DNA from: PXAH01 sp964605645
GTDB taxonomy: Bacteria > Omnitrophota > Gorgyraeia > Duberdicusellales > 4484-171
DNA: 22,240 bases
NCBI GenBank assembly: GCA_964605645.1
Contig: CAZSDJ010000029.1
Coordinates: 1-22,240, forward strand
Reading direction: 5' to 3'
Made by a program: the position numbers and the translations under genes. Position 1 is the first letter of the stretch; the number at the start of each line of letters is the position of its first letter. This document shows, piece by piece, positions 21,001 to 22,240 of this stretch. The notes beneath the pieces are model-generated. The model searched no databases. It was not told the DNA's origin and saw nothing but the letters and a program-made list of their open reading frames with translations.

Positions 21001-22240
21001 AAAATGAAGCAATTGATGAATTGGATTCTTGGCTTACTCCTAAGAAAGAATCTGATAAAGATATATTTATCCATAGCGGAAAAATGTTTGCAGGTTACCG
21101 GAGTGAATTTTTAAGATTCCTCAGGCGTAATTTAGTTCAGGAGAATTTTAGACAAGTAATCACTAATTTAGAATATACTCAAAATCCATATATTCGGGCT
21201 TTAATTTTTAAGCTTTGGCCTAGTCAAAAATCCCAAGGCCACAACGGCGCCTACCAAGGAAGCAGGAAGCAGATGCGGGAAGATATTCAAGCTGCAGGCC
21301 ACAGAGATGTAACAGAAGAACTAGGGGCTAAACTCTTACCTATATATAATAAAGCATTTTCTCAAGCAGACCAGCTGCTGTCTGCAAAAGGCCTGCGCGG
21401 CCCACCTGTCTTCGAAGGACGAAGGACGACGGACGACGGACGGAACGTTGGACGTAGAACCCTGAACGTTGAATGCATAGACGCTATTTGGATAGTTGAC
21501 CTCGGAGTTGATTACCGCAGTGTATTAATTGATATAGAAGGTAAGACCGTTTTAGCTGTCAGCCAAAGAAAGCTTCCTGCTGACTTAGAAGAAGTGTTAA
21601 TTCATGAGGCAATAGAATATGTAACAGAAGATCACAAGAAAGCTTTAGAAGTTAAAGGTAATACTGATGATAATAATCAGTGGCAGAGAAAAGGGGGGGG
21701 TACCTCTTCCGTGGCTGGCGGAGCCCCCCGCTCTGCCCCTTTATCAGGAAGCCAAAATTCCGGCCTTTTATCTACTTCATTTTTATACCTTAATATAGCT
21801 TTGTTTGCGGCAGTAGAGGAGGCAATTTTTTGCCTGGCTTTTATAAGCGGGGTAGCTGCGGTATTAATCCGGCATTTAGGGGTTTCTTTAGCGCTGGGGC
21901 ATTGGATAGGCCTAATAGTGAGCCTTTTGCCTGCCGTTGCTTTGCACTGGAACCATGCCATCTATCTTAAAGAAGGAAAATTTGCGGTAAATTCTGCCAG
22001 ATATAAAGAAAAGGCTGTTGTTGGGGCTTTAAGAGGCATCTTGAATATTGTTTATGTAATTATTTTTCTAAATAGTTCAGTTTCGCTTTTAAAAGTTTTA
22101 TTGACAGTAGCCGGTTTACATATTTTTTACAATATTATAGTGGCTCCATTTTTTAGTTTACCCTTGGGACAAACCAGAAATCCTCCAATAGTTGAAATTC
22201 CCTTTTCTTCCTTATCTGCCCGGCAGTTGCAAAAAGCCGG
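1..22240 (+). CDS. Giant multi-enzyme ORF, partial at both ends (at least 7,412 residues)
   Basis: One + strand frame (first full codon at base 3, last full codon ending at 22238) has no stop codon across the whole window. At this AT-leaning composition a stop would be expected every few tens of codons by chance, so the frame is under selection. Neither start nor stop lies inside. The product strings together membrane segments, helical linkers and complete enzyme domains: two phosphohexomutases, a cupin glucose-6-phosphate isomerase, an EI-like PEP-utilising enzyme and a HAD phosphatase-like domain. Four copies of an RGPP/HE module, plus one divergent HE copy, lie between them. Catalytic motifs are intact, which argues against decay. 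No internal ribosome binding site stands out at domain borders. In-frame TGA is absent, so no recoding is needed. Giant ORFs of this kind are known from Omnitrophota; assignment to that phylum is my inference. A set of operon genes fused into one is the best description. Confidence 0.97.
87..218 (+). repeat. Helical protein repeat, unit 1
   Basis: This unit reads DFIRSIWANL, then a helix, then YDLNDND, then KALFDKLDEL. It matches the unit at 642-779 (VIDSLWNSL ... LDLNDNN ... KALFDELDRI) position by position for about 42 residues. The DNA differs between the two, so this is an old duplication and not a recent one. Function unknown. Confidence 0.8.
642..779 (+). repeat. Helical protein repeat, unit 2
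   Basis: Second copy of the helical unit at 87-218. It shares the Trp in the first helix, the LNDN turn and the KALFDxLD helix. Spacing between the units is about 555 bases. It is probably a structural bundle or a protein-protein contact surface; no enzyme family is recognised. Confidence 0.8.
1269..1490 (+). other. Low-complexity Pro/Gln/Gly-rich linker
   Basis: Encodes SPPQGPQGPQAPP-type sequence followed by a charged GTEGRDG/DGRKDEGRN stretch and a Lys/Ser-rich end. This is a typical disordered interdomain linker. Local GC is visibly higher than on either side. The second half is built from short DNA repeats (ggacga-like words, then a heptamer array), so part of the linker looks like repeat DNA captured in frame. 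Confidence 0.85.
1438..1472 (+). repeat. Heptanucleotide tandem repeat, five units of AAAGTCC type
   Basis: Units are aaagtcc three times, then aaagtgc and aaagtca, each 7 bases. Seven is not a multiple of three, so each unit is read in a different phase and the encoded peptide (KSPKSKVQSAKSK) is not itself periodic by unit. The repeat is therefore a DNA-level element inside a coding linker. Similar 7-base arrays occur at 12981 and 21414. Confidence 0.95.
1500..1850 (+). other. Paired helical motif resembling mTERF-type repeats, then a charged helix
   Basis: Two similar stretches, around 1536-1632 (FARLLRMDSKLLAEKVNLLK) and 1653-1740 (VSLLRYSTDTVKKRAAIL, then NKYGI), fit the pattern 'LLR-x-S/D-x-x-x-L/V-x-x-[KR]-x-x-x-L'. 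That resembles mTERF helical repeats, known mainly from organellar nucleic-acid-binding proteins. Two short units are weak evidence, so treat the family name as a hypothesis. A Lys/Glu-rich helix follows and leads to the membrane region. Confidence 0.3.
1866..2231 (+). other. Membrane region with four predicted transmembrane segments
   Basis: Four hydrophobic stretches: 1866-1919 (ILPLLLLGVSTLFLGGC), 1965-2030 (FFGGILLGLLVWSPMALGLY), 2091-2145 (IYAAGMVGVSLFFYFTS) and 2169-2231 (VGYVTALVVSCVISLFIIFV). Positively charged residues follow the second and fourth. The first ends in LFLGGC, which looks like a lipobox but lies deep inside the polypeptide. The segment would anchor the giant protein, or an N-terminal part of it, in the membrane. 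No transporter family is recognised. Confidence 0.75.
2232..3191 (+). other. Unassigned helical, AT-rich segment
   Basis: About 320 residues following the membrane region, rich in Lys, Glu, Ile and Asn. The start (IPYLIKVLKKSSDSDIRKAV) is reminiscent of a single HEAT-like unit. The end (GKIYFLGRWVHEDPYAYW and following) looks like a small beta structure. No family recognised. Codon use is more AT-rich than in the duplicated module that follows, so a composition boundary lies near 3190. A run of seven G lies at 3007-3013. Confidence 0.5.
3192..5111 (+). repeat. 640-residue module, copy 1 (RGPP/HE domain plus possible nucleotidyltransferase-like domain)
   Basis: Opens with DPTRTQDGQPLT and closes with LPAALQTADSQD. 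It aligns without any gap to 7875-9794 (constant offset 4683, both exactly 1920 bases). Parts in order: a helical lead; RGPPQLF at 3390; beta-type sequence; LIHEAA with His at 3525 and Glu at 3528 and a second His at 3555; long helices; SAGEASRF near 3790; NPENIVLILNDYAPGF near 4270-4325; HRSNDLITLASECALDIDMY near 4513-4570; YNRLYHYFDIAK near 4800; GSRTAAVLRR near 4950. The second half faintly resembles the UDP-sugar pyrophosphorylase fold, which would fit the glucose-1-phosphate chemistry downstream, but I cannot confirm this. Codons end in C more often than in neighbouring segments. Confidence 0.95.
5127..5200 (+). other. Degenerate P-loop remnant
   Basis: Reads IVLVGPHGAGLDFALARSEL. It aligns with the intact Walker A at 13230 (LIVGPHGSGKTTVGKRL), sharing VGPHG and the G two residues on, but the catalytic GKT is replaced by GLD. 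It follows copy 1 of the 640-residue module directly. It looks like a duplicated nucleotide-binding loop that has lost function; it cannot bind phosphate in the normal way. Confidence 0.55.
5200..6590 (+). other. Helical solenoid, HEAT-like
   Basis: About 460 residues of alternating amphipathic helices. Stretches such as LRKPLAYALATIGDTRIKDE (about 6009-6070) look like HEAT-repeat helices with the conserved Asp at the turn. No catalytic motif. A scaffold or docking role between the first module and the kinase-like domain is the simplest reading. The family call is by general appearance only. Confidence 0.4.
6600..7440 (+). other. Kinase-like domain (PI3/4-kinase or HipA-like fold)
   Basis: The order of motifs matches the protein-kinase-like superfamily. 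VVVKTDND has the candidate ATP-binding Lys at 6804. IEYISYKLFALAGLPVP has the candidate helix C Glu at 6834 and the 'aGlpVP' strand typical of HipA and related kinases. IDDKDRTPWNMMF (7026-7064) has a catalytic-loop Asp and Asn (Asp 7038, Asn 7053). HIDFGGSMF has the metal-binding Asp at 7134. The HIDFG form is characteristic of phosphatidylinositol 3/4-kinases and their relatives. Substrate could be a protein, lipid or sugar. It sits between two copies of the 640-residue module. All four key residues are present, so activity is plausible; which kinase family it belongs to is uncertain. Confidence 0.55.
7441..7874 (+). other. Unassigned segment after the kinase-like domain
   Basis: About 145 residues: a basic helical part (RKPRRNREGPIELFEEMKAR), then alternating short strands (KGQPFYQEGYLYKWGKTEV and following) that suggest a small beta domain. 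No family recognised. It ends at the sharp start of module copy 2 at 7875. Confidence 0.45.
7875..9794 (+). repeat. 640-residue module, copy 2
   Basis: Direct repeat of 3192-5111: same length, no gaps, offset 4683. A perfectly identical run of 129 bases spans 8154-8282 (equivalent to 3471-3599) and covers the LIHE motif. Elsewhere the copies differ by many synonymous changes and some replacements, mostly in the lead before RGPP (8073), around 9110-9160, and at the end. RGPPQFF, LIHEAA (His 8208, Glu 8211), SAGEASRF, HRSNDLITLASECALDIDMY and the GSRTAAVLRR region are all kept. Purifying selection on both copies, with local gene conversion over the identical run, explains the pattern. It directly precedes phosphohexomutase 1. 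Confidence 0.97.
9880..11440 (+). other. Phosphohexomutase domain 1 (phosphoglucomutase/phosphomannomutase)
   Basis: A complete alpha-D-phosphohexomutase of about 520 residues with every family motif. GTSGSRG at 9909 opens domain 1. The phosphoserine loop TASHNP is at 10194-10211 (Ser at 10200). The magnesium loop DGDSDR is at 10704-10721. The VGFKWF metal/sugar loop lies near 10900. The sugar-selectivity loop GEESAH is at 10959-10976. The phosphate-binding loop RPSGTQP begins at 11334. The reaction is hexose-1-phosphate to hexose-6-phosphate, normally glucose. The NPAEDDGLKYSPYHGGAAD region resembles the E. coli Pgm type. It directly precedes a glucose-6-phosphate isomerase, so glucose-1-phosphate to fructose-6-phosphate could run within one chain. 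Nothing suggests inactivation. Confidence 0.95.
11441..11789 (+). other. Interdomain linker between mutase and isomerase
   Basis: About 115 residues, charged at first (VEEEIEKQKAKNYALTVPED) and then polar and Ser/Arg-rich, without a recognisable fold. It joins the mutase end to the cupin isomerase. I see no internal start with a convincing Shine-Dalgarno sequence, so the isomerase does not look like a separately started gene. Confidence 0.6.
11790..12480 (+). other. Cupin-type glucose-6-phosphate isomerase domain
   Basis: Matches the metal-dependent cupin phosphoglucose isomerase family best known from archaea such as Pyrococcus (PgiA type). The cupin metal ligands are visible: GHYHDP with His at 12036 and 12042, Glu at 12063 in MPEVYQ exactly seven residues later as in the archaeal enzyme, and His at 12195 in PGYGHVSVN. 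The flanking strands VVSGECMWLMQ and KAGDIAVMLPGYGH and the ending LVMANWLTW are family-typical. It interconverts glucose-6-phosphate and fructose-6-phosphate. Placement right after a phosphoglucomutase is metabolically consecutive. A cupin isomerase is unrelated to the common bacterial Pgi and suggests transfer at some time. Confidence 0.9.
12481..12788 (+). other. Linker after the isomerase
   Basis: About 100 residues: strands and a charged stretch (LKDIDKEERFEVDTEE), Pro-rich YPLPVPATNQ, then helices leading to the next RGPP motif. No recognised domain. From about 12710 the DNA becomes more GC-rich as it enters the repeat-laden RGPP module. Confidence 0.5.
12801..12850. repeat. Two adjacent palindromic DNA elements inside the coding frame
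   Basis: A perfect hairpin cctcg-ttt-cgagg lies at 12807-12819. It is followed by tcctcc (12822-12827) and its complement ggagga (12842-12847) around gctaaagc. Such small palindromes are typical of intergenic repeat elements, not of coding DNA. Here they encode PRFEGSSYAKALED, directly after RGPP, where the sister copies have a normal protein sequence. Confidence 0.7.
12981..13011 (+). repeat. Heptanucleotide tandem repeat, four units of AAGTCAC type
   Basis: Units aagtcac, aagtcac, aagtcat, aagtcac, then a partial aag. Period is 7 bases, so phase changes with each unit, giving IKSQVTSHKSQ. It lies between the RGPP and HExxH motifs of module copy 3 and keeps the frame open. Same period as the arrays at 1438 and 21414 but a different word. 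Confidence 0.95.
13209..13590 (+). other. P-loop NTPase segment (kinase-like N-terminal part)
   Basis: FILIVGPHGSGKTTVGKRLS carries a perfect Walker A motif GPHGSGKT (13230-13253), followed by a strand and helix (LNMPFISMGELIKAIP) of the shikimate/adenylate-kinase type, where a nucleotide-monophosphate kinase would continue. The remaining 100 residues turn into a Ser/Asn/Gln-rich, low-complexity stretch (about 13440-13510) and I see no Walker B or lid. It is therefore either a divergent small kinase or only the front part of one. A degenerate copy of the same loop is at 5127. Confidence 0.65.
13600..13900 (+). other. Divergent HE module (fifth copy)
   Basis: Has ERAPPYF (13680-13700) in place of RGPPxF, then strands (KNTLSIYLSED), then LAVHENAEAEG with His at 13821 and Glu at 13824, and a second His at 13851 exactly ten residues after the first, followed by Ala three residues on. 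This is the same HE-x8-H-xx-A spacing as at 3525, 8208 and 21603. It is shorter between the two halves. Function unknown; a metal site made by the two His and the Glu is possible. Confidence 0.6.
13901..14289 (+). other. Unassigned helical segment before the EI-like enzyme
   Basis: About 130 residues of Leu/Glu/Lys-rich helices (for example LMEIILVLRNLSHVQQALEE) with no recognised motif. It may be the start of the helical N-terminal part of the EI-like enzyme, whose family is poorly conserved there, or a linker. Confidence 0.4.
14290..16370 (+). other. PTS enzyme I-like PEP-utilising enzyme
   Basis: The order matches enzyme I of the sugar phosphotransferase system (PtsI), which moves phosphate from PEP to HPr. 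A helical front is followed by the swivelling phosphohistidine domain: VILLLDCIPTLVEF, then GVINTKGSLQAHYVLAIA with the candidate active His at 15246. The PEP-binding barrel then keeps the key residues: GLNRTE (Arg 15570), FRVIDFQADK (Arg 15675), the HPLGW strand, KVMFPMVDSM, GIMVE (Glu 15954), FGTNDL (Asn 16044, Asp 16047), ADRE (Arg 16077) and ICGDLA (catalytic Cys 16191), ending in LSMPSPSIAKFKAQI. No ATP-grasp domain precedes it, so pyruvate phosphate dikinase or PEP synthase is less likely. The His loop is unusual (KGSLQAH instead of GGxTSH), so the acceptor may differ. It runs somewhat longer than the usual 575 residues. Confidence 0.9.
16371..17441 (+). other. Unassigned helical segment between EI-like enzyme and mutase 2
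   Basis: About 355 residues. It holds long helices with LFFPAIKKALSMF, VVDLAQQKVSFIFSTGFGRY, a short strand-rich piece (SKIYIDNSLSGVFGDNP), and later HRIKGIVAYLLSIDSCKDW and EVGFAILSICENLVFSGY. No family recognised. The last 35 residues (VLEELIKNKDWQELQESYKA) resemble the helix that leads into PGM2-type phosphohexomutases, so the mutase domain may start slightly earlier than given. Confidence 0.5.
17442..19200 (+). other. Phosphohexomutase domain 2 (PGM2/PgcA-like)
   Basis: A second complete phosphohexomutase of about 585 residues, distinct in type from the first. DFGTAGIRG begins at 17445. The phosphoserine loop TASHNP is at 17787-17804 (written ITASHNPKTDNGYKL, Ser at 17793). The magnesium loop DPDSDR is at 18309-18326. 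The VGFNKI loop lies near 18530. The GFEESNG sugar loop is at 18741. The phosphate loop RPSGTEGKIRFY starts at 19143. The TASHNP-K-xx-NGYK form and the longer size fit the bacterial PgcA / eukaryotic PGM2 branch, which uses glucose-1-phosphate, pentose phosphate or glucose-1,6-bisphosphate. Two different mutases in one polypeptide imply separate substrates or separate origins. Confidence 0.95.
19201..19619 (+). other. Helical linker between mutase 2 and the HAD domain
   Basis: About 140 residues of charged helices (for example VEGFQELAAHQLVFKANQQL, then EARKRRQQFSEQLKAKLYGR). No motif recognised. It probably packs as a spacer between the two sugar-phosphate enzymes. Confidence 0.45.
19620..20400 (+). 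other. HAD phosphatase / phosphomannomutase-like domain
   Basis: VLVFDVDSTLAERKK carries HAD motif I, with the nucleophile Asp at 19647 and the acid/base Asp at 19653. IITGQS is motif II. YKAGVNKTIAL gives the motif III Lys, and YFGDSFNPGGND (20241-20276) is motif IV with its metal-binding Asp residues. The large insert between motifs II and III marks a type IIB cap. Motif IV with '..GGND' is very like eukaryotic-type phosphomannomutase, and the 'G-STT-S-V-x-x-x-G-V-N-K' stretch also fits the PMM/sugar-phosphatase branch. Expected role: phosphomannose or other hexose-phosphate mutase or phosphatase. All catalytic residues are present. Confidence 0.87.
20401..21320 (+). other. Unassigned segment after the HAD domain
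   Basis: About 305 residues: acidic helices first (KEENVPSHLTVEEKIK-like and EEEKEVMELMEEGDG), then a mixed alpha/beta part with strands such as FSIFIDVYTYQ and PKIFIACIEL around 20760-20990, then ANIFIHSGKM-like sequence near 21070. No family recognised and no catalytic motif evident. It ends at the lead helix of the last RGPP module. Confidence 0.45.
21330..21660 (+). other. RGPP/HE module, copy 4
   Basis: A lead helix (LLPIYNKAFSQADQLLSAK) is followed by RGPPVF at 21396-21413. Then comes a repeat-derived insert, beta sequence (YRSVLIDIEGKTVLAVSQ), and LIHEAIEYVTEDHKKA with His at 21603, Glu at 21606 and a second His at 21633, ten residues on. It is the same module as at 3390-3566 and 8073-8249 but without the long second half. 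It sits just before the C-terminal membrane segment. Role unknown. Confidence 0.75.
21414..21475 (+). repeat. Heptanucleotide tandem repeat, GAAGGAC/GACGGAC type, with degenerate tail
   Basis: Four clean 7-base units (gaaggac twice, gacggac twice) at 21414-21441 follow RGPPVF. A degenerate tail containing gaacgttg twice follows to 21475. The period is again 7, unrelated to the codon. It encodes an Arg/Gly/Thr-rich peptide (EGRRTTDDGRNVGRRT) that has no counterpart in module copies 1 and 2. Confidence 0.93.
21693..21700 (+). repeat. Homopolymer run of eight G in the coding frame
   Basis: Eight consecutive G encode Gly-Gly and part of the next Gly codon in a Gly/Ser/Pro-rich linker. A slip by one base either way meets a stop soon: at 21796 in one alternative frame and at 21791 in the other. 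Both lie just inside the start of the membrane segment that follows. G runs of this length are classic slippage sites. Confidence 0.9.
21765..22190 (+). other. Polytopic membrane segment, possibly CPBP (CAAX protease-like)
   Basis: Several hydrophobic stretches: FLYLNIALFAAVEEAIFCLA, ISGVAAVLIRHLG, HWIGLIVSLLPAVALHW, LNIVYVIIFLNSSVSLLKV and LHIFYNIIVAPFFSL. The paired Glu in AAVEEAIF, the His-containing LHWNHA and the HIFYN (H-xxx-N) near 22113-22127 are in the order of the three motifs of the CPBP intramembrane protease family. The usual Arg of EExxxR is missing, however, so this is only a possibility. The ORF stays open past the window end. Confidence 0.5.

Noticed and set aside
1438..21475. 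Heptamer arrays as CRISPR repeats
   Set aside because: Units are 7 bases without spacers, far too short for CRISPR repeats.
1..22240. Recoded stop codons or alternative genetic code as cause of the long frame
   Set aside because: None of the three stop triplets occurs in the frame, so no recoding needs to be assumed.
1..22240. Giant adhesin, polyketide/peptide synthetase or phage tape-measure protein
   Set aside because: No cadherin/Ig/RTX repeats, no ketosynthase, adenylation or carrier motifs, and no tape-measure pattern; the recognisable domains are sugar-phosphate enzymes.

Overview
The window is one uninterrupted coding region. From base 3 to base 22238 on the + strand, one reading frame (codons starting at multiples of 3) runs for 7,412 codons without TAA, TAG or TGA. 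It is open at both ends, so the gene starts upstream and ends downstream. I read this frame through by eye over the whole window. Every other open stretch, mostly on the - strand, is a short shadow of it. I see no tRNA, rRNA, CRISPR array, promoter or terminator, and no intergenic gap. Residue numbers below are local: the codon starting at base 3n is residue n.

Organism: AT-leaning bacterial DNA using the standard code, with a giant multi-enzyme ORF and short heptanucleotide repeats of an intergenic type. This most resembles the Omnitrophota (former OP3), known for bacterial genes of tens of kilobases. The assignment is an inference from gene style, not a phylogenetic result.

Layout: (1) 3-1268, helical segment with repeats. 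(2) 1269-1490, Pro/Gln/Gly-rich linker with a heptamer DNA repeat. (3) 1500-1850, mTERF-like helical pair. (4) 1866-2231, four membrane segments, then an unassigned segment to 3191. (5) 3192-5111, a 640-residue module, first copy. (6) 5127-5200, degenerate P-loop remnant, then a HEAT-like solenoid to about 6580. (7) 6600-7440, kinase-like domain with HIDFG, then an unassigned segment. (8) 7875-9794, second copy of the module, exactly the same length. (9) 9880-11440, phosphohexomutase 1. (10) 11790-12480, cupin-type glucose-6-phosphate isomerase. (11) 12789-13200, RGPP module with HExxH. (12) 13209-13560, P-loop segment. (13) 13600-13900, divergent HE module. (14) 14290-16370, PTS enzyme I-like PEP-utilising enzyme. 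(15) 16380-17430, helical segment. (16) 17442-19200, phosphohexomutase 2. (17) 19620-20400, HAD phosphatase/phosphomannomutase-like domain. (18) 20400-21320, unassigned. (19) 21330-21660, RGPP/HE module. (20) 21693-22190, G8 tract and a polytopic membrane segment.

How the parts may work together: the recognisable catalytic units (two phosphohexomutases, a phosphoglucose isomerase, an EI-like enzyme, a HAD phosphatase/PMM-like domain) all act on sugar phosphates or PEP, and their key active-site motifs are intact. The gene looks like a set of hexose-phosphate enzymes fused into one chain. A recurring 'RGPPxF ... HE-x8-H-xx-A' module, one relative of which carries a classical HExxH zinc-protease motif, separates the enzymes. 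Membrane segments lie in the first tenth and at the far end of the window. I propose a membrane-associated sugar-phosphate megasynthase or self-processed polyprotein. The domain calls rest on visible motifs; the assembly and processing model is inference.
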